This document shows, piece after piece, positions 47,859-56,692 of a stretch of DNA of 57,000 nucleotides (positions are counted from its first letter, which is position 1; each line of letters begins with the position of its first letter). Under the pieces are notes generated by a model. That model saw only the letters and a list, made by a program, of their open reading frames with translations, made no database searches and was not told where the DNA came from. The DNA is from Adiantum capillus-veneris. Taxonomy: Eukaryota; Streptophyta; Polypodiopsida; Polypodiales; Pteridaceae. The translations under genes and the position numbers were made by a program. The stretch covers positions 94,526,412 through 94,583,411 of the forward strand of contig CM043963.1 in NCBI GenBank assembly GCA_014529385.2. Reading direction: 5' to 3'.

Positions 47859-48433
47859 GAACCTGCATAGTCTCCGGTCTGTGCCAACTGCACTTCAATC
47901 TGCATTTGCTTTAGGTACCTTAAGCTCTTTGCCATCATCAGACTCACTTAACTGGTAAATATATGAAGAATAAAATAAGGCTTATACCCCATCATCAATG
48001 TGCTAACTTAATCATTAGGTAGCTGCCATCAAAAATCTCTGAACCACATTTGTCATATCTTCAAAGCATTCAATCATGGATAACTTGTTTAGTGAACCCC
48101 GCCAGACTCAAGTGCTCCAGTTAATGATGCACACTGCTTGACCATTAAGCTCTCTTTAAGGAGCCGTGTCAAGCTCAAGTATGTCTTACTCTGTCTGCAC
48201 ACAGAATGGCCGCCAAGTTCTTTACTTCAAATTCTGTTAGCAGAACCAACTCAAAACATGTGAAGATACTTCATCAATTGTCCAAAGAAGTCACTTGGAA
48301 GCCAATCATGTAATCTTATTGAACGTATAACCAAACACTCTTTTGACTTAGCATAGATCTAGAAAACAAAATCTTGTATCATGCAGCCTACTACATCAGG
48401 CATCTAGTATCCTCTGCATCTGCAACTTGCACT
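47859..48433 (-). other. 3' non-coding region of the nested element
   Basis: No gene was recognised between the last ORF and the polypurine tract. Confidence 0.5.
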
Positions 48434-49201
48434 TTAGTAAACCCCAGGATCAAATGGGATAATAAGGAATTGCCCACAAATTGGGGCATCATAATATCCA
48501 CATGAGCATACATTTCCTGTATCAATCAACATCAAGCATTTCTGGTGCATATATGCTACCCCTGGTTCAAATAGCACGCAATTACTATGCATACTAATCA
48601 GTATCCATCCATATTGAATCTGCTTATGAATATCCTTAGAATCTCCTGGATCAAACACCATAGAGATCACATAACATTGATGGGCTCCGCAATATACTAA
48701 AGCTTCACCTAAAGCATAGTGCAACACCCACATCCCGTAAACTGTTGGCAACTTAAGCTCGTTACCAGAAAGCATTAAAGAAATTTGACTCCCTTTTACT
48801 GGCAGCCAAGACATCACTGACATAAGCATCAATAGGAATAGCATCCAAATCCAGCCACATCTGGCACATTGTCCAAGCAAATGAAAAACCCTGTGCATTT
48901 TATGCAGTATCAAGGATGATGTAGAATCATCACCCCCTCTAGCTTCATAGTCATCACGAAAAACCTTGGGAGTTTCTTGACCTGTATCATCAGACGAATT
49001 TTCACCTATTGGGATTTCAGCTTGATCATGAAAAACAACTTTATCATGTAGATCTTCATCCATAACATCCTCGGAAAAATCACCCATGGAAGTCTCAACA
49101 TTAATCAAAACTGTAGGAGTTATCTTCTCATACAATCCGTGTACAAGCATAGATGAAAAATCTCTGTCAATAATCAGTTCACAATTAGCATGATTAAGCA
49201 A
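48434..49201 (-). CDS. ORF with repeated Phe/Glu-x-Pro-Gly motifs, nested element
   Basis: A 255-codon open frame between the acidic ORF and the polypurine tract. The first 110 residues are acidic. The remainder is hydrophobic and Cys/Trp-rich, with three similarly spaced motifs: VFDPGDS, LFEPGVA and PFDPGVY, each after a short hydrophobic segment. It contains no polymerase or integrase motif. It may be the C-terminal continuation of the gag polyprotein or an additional protein of the element. I do not recognise the family. It is open over its full length in a decayed neighbourhood, suggesting constraint until insertion or simply youth. Confidence 0.5.
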   Translation of the reverse strand: MLNHANCELIIDRDFSSMLVHGLYEKITPTVLINVETSMGDFSEDVMDEDLHDKVVFHDQAEIPIGENSSDDTGQETPKVFRDDYEARGGDDSTSSLILHKMHRVFHLLGQCARCGWIWMLFLLMLMSVMSWLPVKGSQISLMLSGNELKLPTVYGMWVLHYALGEALVYCGAHQCYVISMVFDPGDSKDIHKQIQYGWILISMHSNCVLFEPGVAYMHQKCLMLIDTGNVCSCGYYDAPICGQFLIIPFDPGVY

Positions 49202-49214
49202 TCTTTATACTCCT

Positions 49215-49823
49215 CTATATCATCCTCTGCTTCCTCATCGCATCCATGTTACTTAGAAATACATCATAGCACTGCAAAGGCTCATCTGGAACCCCCTCTA
49301 AAGAGGTACACGCATAAGAAAGCTCTCCTATATTGTCATGATCATCTCCTTCAGATCTAGACAAAAAATCATCGATTATGGCATCTTCTTCCATGATAAT
49401 AGCATCTGCAAACATATGGTTAGTAGAAATCATAGGTTCATTGACATCCTCAGATTCATCCTGTACTGGGTCCACAATCTTGGTCACTTCATCAGCTATT
49501 GTGTATATAATAGCTTTGTTTATGCAATCATCTGTAGCAAACATGCTGTCCTGCTTACCTATAGTGTTGATAGTTTTAGAAATATCATGTACAGGCTCAT
49601 CTGCTTGAGGAGCTCCTTCAGAATAACCCATGTCAAGGTCAACAGCTCGTGAACCACTTGCTGTACAGTCTATGCTTTCACTAGAACCATTATTAGAGAT
49701 AGCGTCCATGCGAGAAATCTTTGAAAAAAATTTATACAAATCTGTTTCAACATTAAATTCATCGTTTACCTTTTCTTCGTTGCTCAAAATATGCTCCTCT
49801 GAAACTGAATATGCTACTTCCAT
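49215..49823 (-). CDS. Acidic middle region of gag-like polyprotein, nested element
   Basis: A 202-codon open frame, strongly acidic and rich in Ile, Ser and Asp, with no recognised domain. It continues the same open frame upstream to about 49,895 and ends 13 bases before the next ORF at 49,201, so the three ORFs are probably parts of one original polyprotein separated by frameshifts and stops. No enzyme motif is visible. Confidence 0.5.
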   Translation of the reverse strand: MEVAYSVSEEHILSNEEKVNDEFNVETDLYKFFSKISRMDAISNNGSSESIDCTASGSRAVDLDMGYSEGAPQADEPVHDISKTINTIGKQDSMFATDDCINKAIIYTIADEVTKIVDPVQDESEDVNEPMISTNHMFADAIIMEEDAIIDDFLSRSEGDDHDNIGELSYACTSLEGVPDEPLQCYDVFLSNMDAMRKQRMI

Positions 49824-49978
49824 CTCAACATTTTCTTTGGCTTTGCTTCTTGCAGAAATATGCTCCCAAAATTCATCATAGTTGAGGAACTACATCTAAT
49901 CCCCTTCACCTTTATTGAAGACAACCTGGCTTCGTTCAGTAATCTCTTTTATTTCCCGATCTAGAATCCTTGAGCTTT

Positions 49979-50371
49979 CTAAATAAATTTCTCTGTAAAA
50001 TACTCCCACCGTGTGGAATATGCTTCTACCAGTTCTTTAACCTGCTTTTTAAAATCCGAGTTTACAACCTCCTCAAAAGCTGCAATCATCCGATCTTCTG
50101 GAACATTTCGGCTCTTCATCTCAGCTTCATAACATGCAATAAAACCTTCTGGATCATATCCCTGAAAAATATGATACTTCTCACATACAGCATCAAGTGC
50201 TAGCTCTACAACATCATCAATCTGATTTTTTATCTGCATGGCTTTTGCTTCGTGCAGATACCCCTGAACCAATTCCATCATTTTTGGCAAATCTGCAAGT
50301 GCTAGATTTTTATCAAATCCATTGGAACTGAAATCGTCAAAAAATTGCTTTAATTGTTCTGGCATCTCCAT
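49979..50371 (-). CDS. gag: Gag-like capsid ORF of the nested element
   Basis: A minus-strand frame starting at the Met of MEMPEQLKQFF (50,371, chosen because a purine-rich AAAGATGG context precedes it; an upstream in-frame ATG at 50,401 is possible) and ending at 49,979. It is helical and charged. The C-terminal half (YDPEGFIACYEAEM, VPEDRMIAAFEEVV, then W-x2-Phe) follows the Phe/Tyr-x-Gly, Tyr-x2-x-Met and Trp-x2-Phe pattern of retrotransposon gag cores. An open frame shifted by one base continues past the stop (YLESSRILDREI), so the ORF was longer. There is no zinc knuckle. Assignment as gag is by pattern and position right after the primer site. Confidence 0.55.
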   Translation of the reverse strand: MEMPEQLKQFFDDFSSNGFDKNLALADLPKMMELVQGYLHEAKAMQIKNQIDDVVELALDAVCEKYHIFQGYDPEGFIACYEAEMKSRNVPEDRMIAAFEEVVNSDFKKQVKELVEAYSTRWEYFTEKFI

Positions 50372-50466
50372 CTTTACCTCCCACCCCGGTGTTGTACGCA
50401 TGTACCACGTGTGCGGAGTGTGTGCAAGAGAGGGGAAGAAGGCCTACACCCCAACACCCGGCTCAT

Positions 50467-50484
50467 TTCACGTCGGGTTCACCA
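50467..50484 (-). other. Primer-binding site for tRNA-Trp
   Basis: On the minus strand TGGTGAACCCGACGTGAA begins four bases inside the 5' LTR edge. It is complementary to the 3' end of plant cytosolic tRNA-Trp (T-arm/acceptor end TTCACGTCGGGTTCA plus CCA), as I recall that tRNA. This is not the usual Met-type site. It fixes the element's orientation. Confidence 0.75.
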
Positions 50485-51320
50485 AAGATGTCGGGGATAT
50501 GTGTTCGCTACGTGAGCCGGGCAGGCGCCGGGCCTCTGGCTGTGGAAGGTGTTAAAGAGAGAGAACAAGAGACACTGACAGCTCTGGCAACCACCGCAAT
50601 CATCAATTAATTGAATATTACTTTGAGTACAATTTATTCCTTAGCCAAGGCGAGTTGTTAACAGCGCCATCACTTGGATCATCTGCTAACTAGGAGTTTA
50701 AGCTCTCACTTTACAGAATTAATCGGGCCGTTAACGACACCGGGCTTAACAGAATGATTAATCAAACATTACGAAACTTCCTCATGTCGCTTCATTTGCT
50801 TCGATTGCCCCGTGGATTCTGCAGTCTTTAATTCAGTTAACTGCCTCGATCATCAATGCTTTGGACCGGCTTAATTGCCATTCTCTAGTTGTAACTTCCT
50901 CCTAATTTCTTCTCTTGCTTTGGTTCAAGGTCAAGCTCGCCTTTGCTTGTTTGCCTCGACTTACTCCCTTGCTTGCTTCGACCAAGCTTCAAGCTCCTTC
51001 GGGCTTCTTTTCCTGCCTTCTTCGCTTCTAATCACTTTCTTCTGTTTCTTGCTCTTCACCTCGCTATCCTCCTTGCTCGATGCCCTTCTCCATCTCCCTT
51101 TTCTTCTTAAGGGACGAGAGACAGAAACCTTGCCGAGCATGAGAGCGAGAGAGAGGGAGCCTGCTCGATCCTCCCTTCACGCCTTTCTCTAGCCGTGGAC
51201 GAGAGAGAGGAAAGAGAGCTTCACCTTGACCCTCCCCTCCAAGCTCCTCCCTTGTCTTGTTGATAGCCCTCTTCTTCCCTTCGTTATGCTTCTCCTCCCT
51301 ATTTCCCCATCTTCAACTCG

Positions 51321-51330
51321 TTTTATATAC
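51321..51330 (-). promoter_or_regulatory. TATA box in the 5' LTR of the nested element
   Basis: The minus strand reads GTATATAAAA in an otherwise GC-richer stretch, about 1.18 kb from the LTR start. It is the likely core promoter. Confidence 0.6.
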
Positions 51331-51608
51331 CCTATTAATAGCCCTCTTTAAATTTATGCAACGACGGCGTCTTCGTTGTGGGAATGGCGCCGATGATGTG
51401 GCAATGTTGAAGTTCCAGCTGAGCCAAACGTGACGAGACTTGCACCAAAACCTTCGCCCTGGCCTGCTAGGTGGTTTTCGTCTCTTGGCCGTCTTCATCG
51501 ACCCCTTCCCAGCCTTGCGCGAGCTCGTCTCTCGTTGCGTGAGCCGCCGCTCGCTGCTCACGCCATGGCTCTCTTTCTTTTGTTCACATTTGCCCTTATT
51601 AAAAAACT

Positions 51609-51690
51609 TCAGGCGGCCATTTTATTTCACCTTGGGCGGGCGGCCGACTAACCTCTTGGGCGGCCATAAGCTTGGTCCCTTGGGCGGCCC
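51609..51690 (-). promoter_or_regulatory. Cluster of four GGCCGCC (GCC-box-like) motifs
   Basis: GGCCGCC on the minus strand at about 51,612-51,618, 51,639-51,645, 51,659-51,665 and 51,683-51,689, about 300 bases upstream of the TATA box. The core GCCGCC matches the GCC box bound by AP2/ERF factors. A matching cluster is in the other LTR near 46,950-47,032. The regulatory role is inference. Confidence 0.45.
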
Positions 51691-51707
51691 TTGGCCCTTG
51701 TTGGGCA

Positions 51708-52004
51708 CCACATTTAGCATACATGTTGACCGAGCCACCGGCAAACGCACAATTTTTCTCTAAACATCCCCTGACTAGCAATATCACCGTGAATTCTGCT
51801 GCCCTCTCTAGTGTGTTGAATGTCACCACAGCCTTCAAGATGCAAGTATAAGTGATTGTATTTGGTGAAAGACCTTCCCTCACATTTGGTTAAAACAGTC
51901 GGGGCTTCTAAGCTGCAGCCCTTTCTGGCATAATCCGCAGTCATTGCATTCCAAAACCCGATCGAGAGCCAAAAACTCCCGAATGGCACTCCGACCGAGC
52001 GCAC
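51708..52004 (-). pseudogene. PPR gene fragment inside the right LTR
   Basis: The better-preserved copy. The minus-strand frames read FWNAMTADYARKG near 51,930-51,970 and EGLSPNTITYTCILKA near 51,830-51,880. Further on are GSRIHGDIASQG and VNMYAKCG at about 51,710-51,735. Trp-Asn-Ala-Met, Leu-Ser-Pro-Asn-x-Ile-Thr-(Tyr/Phe) and Met-Tyr-Ala-Lys-Cys-Gly are signatures of PLS-class PPR proteins. They lie in at least two frames, so it is a decayed capture of roughly three PPR motifs, in the same sense as the element's transcript. Confidence 0.78.
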
Positions 52005-52508
52005 CGAACTGGTTCGGAGCCGGCCCCCGACGAATCTTTAACGGCTAATATCTTTAGCAACCGGAACTCCGATCGTTGATCTGAAAAAATCGACACACTC
52101 CACAAAGTGAGCATTTCAGGCCCATGCATTCATTTCATCTCTGTCACCTCAGCTGCCTGCAGTTGCCCAATCCGGTACGGATCTGCAATCAACTCGAACT
52201 TTAAACTGCCATAACTTCTTCACCGTAGCTCCAATCGACGAGCCGTAAAGACAGGCCGGTAGAGCACAAAAAGAACTGTAGTTCTAGATCATAAACTCCC
52301 ATCTGTGCTCACTTCAAGAATAGTCCCTTTTAGCATCATTAAGGCATCAGTTGGCCCTTTTAAGCCGCATCTGGCATACATTCAGCATTAAACTTGGCCT
52401 CTTACTAGGCCCTAATCACTATTCATTAATCATGTAAGCTTCAAACAAACTTGATGTGCATTTTTCTGCCATCTTTCTTAGCATGGGAGAGGAGCTGCAC
52501 GATAGCGT

Positions 52509-53456
52509 AAGAGTGATAAGGGCATTGTGGTCATCACTATCTATGTGGATGACTTGATTGTTGGGGGCTACAATGAGAAGGAAGTTGAGCATGTGAAAAG
52601 TCTCCTTAAGCAAAATTTTGACATGAAGGATTTGGGTGAGCTCAAATTCTTCCTAGGAATTGAGGTCATCAGGATGGCTAAGGGTATATGGTTGTCACAG
52701 CGACAGTATGCATTGGACATGCTGTCCAAGTATGGTATGGTTGGCTATAAGCCCATTTTTGTACCACTGGATTAGAATGGCAAGCTGGGTGCAGATGCAA
52801 GTGAGGTTTTAGAGGATGCCACTATGTACAAGAAGATAGTGGGCTGAATTATCTACATGACGATCACCAGGTCGGACTCAAACTACACAGTTGGGTTGGA
52901 GAGCCAGTTTATGCAGGTTCCTCGGAAGCCGTATTTGAATGGTGTGAGGCTCACACTACGCTATGTGAGTTTCTCAACAGATTATGGTCTCTCTTATGAG
53001 GCTAGCACAGAGTTGTAGGTGTATGGAGACACAGATGCAGATTGGGCTGGTAGCATCTCAGACAGGAGATCTACTAGCAGTTTTATGTTCTCTTTTGGGA
53101 GCACTGCTGCTACGTGGAGTAGCAAGCAACAACGGCGGACAATTGCCTTGTTGAGCGTAGAGGCAGAGTACAGGGGTGTTGCAATGGTAGCATGTGAGGT
53201 AGCTTGGCTTCGCAAGCTACTTGGAGATTTGGGGTTGCATGTGGACAGACAGGTTGTCATATATTGTGATAACCTTAGCAGTATTCAGCTGGCTAGGAAC
53301 CCAGTGTTTCATGCACGAACAAAACACATTGAGGTTCATTATCACTTCATTAGGGAGAAGGTCTTGGCAGGTGAGATTGATCTTATTTATGTCAGCACAC
53401 AGGATCAGGCTATTGACATTTTCACCAAGGCCTTGGGAGCTGAGAAGCATCACTGA
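52509..53456 (+). pseudogene. Copia pol, C-terminal reverse transcriptase and RNase H
   Basis: This continues the copia frame directly after the nested insertion. The catalytic YVDD (52,542-52,553) is intact in TIYVDDLIVGG, followed by KQNFDMKDLGELKFFLGIE. Stops are at TAG 52,773-52,775, TGA near 52,846 and TAG 53,016-53,018. RNase H follows, with DADWAGSISDRRSTSSF, SVEAEYRGVA, IYCDNLSSIQLARNP and the conserved end HIEVHYHFIREKV, closing at a TGA at 53,454-53,456. It is full length for a copia C-terminus. Confidence 0.94.
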
Positions 53457-53497
53457 TTCCGTAGCATGCTTGGAGTGACGGAGTTGGAGTTGAGCTT

Positions 53498-53506
53498 GAG
53501 GGGGAG
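53498..53506 (+). other. Polypurine tract of the copia element
   Basis: GAGGGGGAG directly precedes the LTR start TGTTGAGATG. Confidence 0.8.
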
Positions 53507-53910
53507 TGTTGAGATGTCAAGCTCAACTAGAGCTGACACTCATGATGTGCCTGGGTGACCATTCTACATTCACATTGACTGGTGCGCTTAGTGGTTGACA
53601 TGACAGATATTCACCTCAGTGATTCTACAGCTAGACTACACCACTAGTCTACTCGTCGAGTTATGGCATACTTATCTTCCCAGCTCATCTATCTAGTGTG
53701 TTCACATTATGGACCACATGTACATAGTACTCTAGTACTTATGTTTGGCTTTTACTTATGTTTTGTAGACCTTTTTTGAGTTGAGAAGAAGAAGAAGACT
53801 TTTAGCCTTCCATCACTGTGTGTTGTCTTCTAGGGTTTGTGTGTGTGTTTGCAAGAGCTCAAGCTCTCTTCCCCCTCCAATCTTTTCAATAGATAGCGCG
53901 AGGCTCTTCA
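53507..53910 (+). repeat. 3' LTR of the copia element
   Basis: It starts TGTTGAGATGTCAAGCTCAA right after the polypurine tract. The end is uncertain; candidates ending in CA lie near 53,910. There is no second copy in the window because the 5' part is missing, so the boundary cannot be confirmed. Confidence 0.6.
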
Positions 53911-54693
53911 CTCCATTCATGGATGAGGAAAGCATCTCGTCAAAATCTGAAGATAAAGACGAAGATCAAGCAAAGGATGTAAAGTCTACTCCACATGTAC
54001 CTGCACAGTACCAAGAACCACTACAAAAGAAGCAACCCATCCAAAAAGACAAGTGCAGACAACCTCAACCGAGAAGAAACCCCAAGTTGCAAGTTTTTCA
54101 GCATAACAATGTAATTTTTGAAGGTTTTTATTTGGTTTTTTTTATTATGCCTTTTTTGACGGCCAAAATTCCAAAAATGGGCATGCCCACACTCAAAATT
54201 AGCGGATAAAGTGCCGAAAATCACACTTACACGCCTTAAACAGGCTAAAACAAGGCTCATCAGTAAACAAATCAATCCATGAGGTTGTGTACATATACTT
54301 ACTTTAATTCTCAAGTATTCTACTAATTTTAGAGAATTTTCTATCTTTTTTAGCTATTTTTACTTATTTTTCTAGTATTCTTTCCGTTATTTTTGCTTTT
54401 TCTTTGCAAAAATCATAAAAACTTGGATGGGGAAACAAGAAAAGAACACCAAAGCTCCACGTCAACATCTAAACATCACGCAAGTTTCAAGAGAAATGGA
54501 GCACAGTCAGCGTACGGCTATTTTTGGATGGTTGAATGGTGGCCATGCAAGTAGACGGTACCGGAAGGTGTTGATGTAACTAGCCAATTTACCTTATACA
54601 AAGTAAGTAAATTCGATGGTAGGGTCTCTTAACAAGGGTAGGAAAATTTCCATAAGCCTTTAGGCACCTCTAGCCTCATTATGCATTTGTGAG
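53911..54693. other. Unassigned sequence after the copia LTR
   Basis: A plus-strand frame running from inside the LTR to 54,209 includes a charged stretch (SKSEDKDEDQAKD) but no recognised domain. T-rich sequence follows at 54,300-54,420. No gene was assigned. Confidence 0.4.

Positions 54694-54772
<79 letters not shown>
54694..54772. repeat. Compound (TG)n(GA)n microsatellite
   Basis: About 24 TG units run directly into about 15 GA units. Confidence 0.95.
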
Positions 54773-54776
<4 letters not shown>

Positions 54777-55083
54777 CAGCACAATTTGCTGTCGCATAGA
54801 GCGCACTGTGCTTTCACATATTACCTTGCACACTTCACACGCACACGCACATTCACACACATAGATAGAGTGCTCACAAGGATCCACATTGCACGAGAGA
54901 GGCATCACAAAACTACGGCCAACACAAGAGCTCTGGGACCCTACATGCACCCCGCACGCACCCGACACATTGCGGATATGATGAGAGGTAACGTAACACA
55001 TCTTTACACATTACATAACACCTACACAACCCAAGTTGACAACCCCTATTTGCACAGTAATAATAGTGTGGCCACTTAAAAAA
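54773..55083. other. Unassigned sequence
   Basis: CA-containing unique sequence with a 97-codon plus frame lacking any family resemblance. Confidence 0.4.
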
Positions 55084-55680
55084 TGTGGTTTGTCTATCAG
55101 ATGAATGTCATACTATTATTCTTGAATGGTGATCTTGAGGAGATGTATGTGGCCACTTAGAAGAAGTGGCCCATCTATCAAGCGGATGTCAAATTAGCAT
55201 TCTTGAATGGTGATCTCAAGGAGGAGGTGTATGTGGCTCAACCACCAAGGTTTGAATTTTCCCACTCAAAGAACAAGATATGTTGGGTAAAGAAGGAATT
55301 GTAAGGGCTGAACATACCTCAAGACCATAGAACTAGTAGATAGACAGTTTTGACACAACAAAATTTAGCTACAAGGGATGTGCTTTAGATTCCAACTTTT
55401 ACGTATTCAAGGAAGGTGGAAAGTATGTAGTGATAGTTCTATATGTGTACAGTTTAATTCATAAAGGTGACCGTTAAGAGTTGATATAGTGGATCAAATA
55501 GGCATTGAGTGCTACATTTGAAATGACAAACTCGGGTTTGATGTCCTATCATCTTGAGATTAAAGTCTAGCAAGAGTTTGGTAAAATCTTTGTCTCTCAG
55601 TGGAAGTATGCGATAGAGATTGAAAGTATATACGTGAAGCAAATTGTGATTGATGTACTAGTCAACGAGATAACAAGTCC
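55084..55680 (+). pseudogene. Second Ty1/copia reverse-transcriptase fragment
   Basis: Copia RT motifs in shifting frames: VYQMNVILLFLNGDLEEMYVA at 55,091, then the same region repeated about 80 bases on as [19 protein letters not shown] (55,176) followed by AQPP. Further on SNFYVFKEGGKYVVIVLYV leads to YVYS (55,442-55,453), where the catalytic Tyr-Val-Asp-Asp should be. The upstream copy of the duplicated block also lost the first catalytic Asp (Asn). There are multiple stops. It is a different copia family from 44.9-53.9 kb. Confidence 0.78.
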
Positions 55681-55698
55681 AGCCTAAAAGGTGAGACT

Positions 55699-56106
55699 AT
55701 GAAACAAAACTACGAATCAATACCTCTGAACAAGGTAGGAGACTATAGTGAGGGAGAGGATGGTAATAAGACTATTTCAGTTGAGTTTCAAGGGAAACAA
55801 GCGCTAGCTATCCTAGATAGTGGAGCTGGAGTGGGCATAGCTACAAAGAACATATGGGAATCCTAGGGAAAACCATCCTTAAGAAAAACGAGAATGAAAT
55901 TGCAATTAGCTAATGGATACATTGAAAAATTCATTGGTCTATTGGAGAAAGTGGTAGTTACCTCATGTGGGGTAGAATATGAGCACACCTTTGCGGTGGT
56001 GGATATTGGAAAGAGTTTGAACTAGGACATAATTTTAGGGCATCTCTTTATGAGACAACTTAAAATGATTCAAGATTGGGGCTTCAACTACATCTACCTT
56101 CGTTAA
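55699..56106 (+). pseudogene. Aspartic protease of a non-chromoviral Ty3/gypsy element
   Basis: A frame from ATG 55,699 to TAA 56,104-56,106. The active site is intact: ALAILDSGAGVGIAT, Asp-Ser-Gly-Ala at 55,816-55,827. The C-terminal ILGHLFMRQL (Ile-Leu-Gly-x2-Phe-Met) fits retropepsin. TAG stops lie at 55,864-55,866 and 56,023-56,025. It is the only protease in the window with an undamaged catalytic triplet. Confidence 0.82.
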
Positions 56107-56359
56107 ATAGGAGGCCATCACTCGCATAAACCTAGCTGACCACTCATACTGAGATGTAGCACAAACTCAAGTAGAAGACTTTGAATTAGCTACGTTGTTA
56201 GAAAAATTCACTAAACCATCTTGGGTTCAACCAAACTCACAAATTTGGATGTGCGGAGCCTCGTATGGAGAAAATGATCAAAATTGCAAAGAACCAAGTG
56301 TCAATGAAGCCTACATTCTTGAACCATTTCCCAATGATCAATTTGTACCTAATGCCTAG

Positions 56360-56692
56360 ATGGATGTATTAGCCACTATGGATGTGTTCGTAATTGAAAC
56401 ATCCCCAACAGTCTTTTGTGACGAGGAAGGATTTGATTTGGTTCCATTTCACATAGTGAATGCCGTACTAGAAAAGTCAAATGAAGCAATATGTGAAGAC
56501 AACCCAACTGTCGAGATTGAGGCAGAATTTATGGCTTTGAACATTCCTGATGAGGTCTCAATCAATGACAACATAAACCAAGGGAATGAAAGCGACGATA
56601 GTGATAGCTCCATAGAAGAGGAAGGTCCTCTAAACCAGCTCCTTTATGATGCTTCAGACGAACTCGACAAATTCTGCTTGCAAGTTCTATAG
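56360..56692 (+). pseudogene. Acidic linker downstream of the Ty3 protease
   Basis: A 110-codon acidic frame including EEGFDLVPFHIVN, similar to EGYDIVSFNMVG in the minus-strand frame at 39,766-40,251. The two regions occupy the same place between protease and RT, which links the 55.7-kb and 38-40-kb fragments to one family. Confidence 0.55.

Larger units (their letters stand above)
45800..52504 (-). mobile_element. Nested gag-only LTR retrotransposon with 2-kb, PPR-bearing LTRs
   Basis: A 6.7-kb insertion with direct repeats at both ends (45,800-47,846 and 50,489-52,504) and a 2.6-kb inside. Orientation is minus: a tRNA-Trp primer site adjoins the right LTR, a purine tract adjoins the left LTR, and the inner ORFs and the TATA box all read minus. 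In that sense the LTR runs TG...ACA (left copy) or TA...ACA (right copy, first dinucleotide mutated). No reverse transcriptase, RNase H or integrase is recognisable. A gag-like ORF is present, so it fits the class of terminal-repeat retrotransposons with a gag domain. It would rely on a partner's enzymes. Sampled LTR divergence is 8 mismatches in about 124 bases. Confidence 0.88.
50489..52504 (-). repeat. 5' LTR (right copy) of the nested element
   Basis: 2,016 bp, from TGTCGGGGATATG to GCTGCACGATA at the copia junction. In the transcribed (minus) sense it contains the PPR fragment, then the GGCCGCC cluster, the TATA box and a long GA-rich R-U5 of about 800 bases. Confidence 0.92.
44936..53910 (+). 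mobile_element. Ty1/copia element, 5'-truncated and split by a nested insertion
   Basis: Ty1/copia coding sequence at 44,940-45,799 resumes at 52,509 and runs to a polypurine tract and 3' LTR near 53,507. The break is exactly between two codons of the reverse-transcriptase domain, and GCGT lies on both sides of the insertion (45,796-45,799 and 52,505-52,508). Everything upstream of the integrase-RT linker, including gag, protease, integrase and the 5' LTR, is missing. Stops occur at 45,174, 45,740, 52,773, about 52,846 and 53,016. Confidence 0.9.

Noticed and set aside
50467-50484. tRNA-Trp gene
   Set aside because: Only the 3'-terminal 18 bases including CCA are present, directly beside an LTR; this is a primer-binding site, not a tRNA gene.
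51708-52004. Functional PPR gene
   Set aside because: Motifs are in different frames, only about three repeats are present, and the same piece is duplicated in both LTRs.
53781-54209. 142-codon plus-strand ORF as a gene
   Set aside because: It starts inside the copia 3' LTR, is low-complexity and charged, and has no recognised domain.
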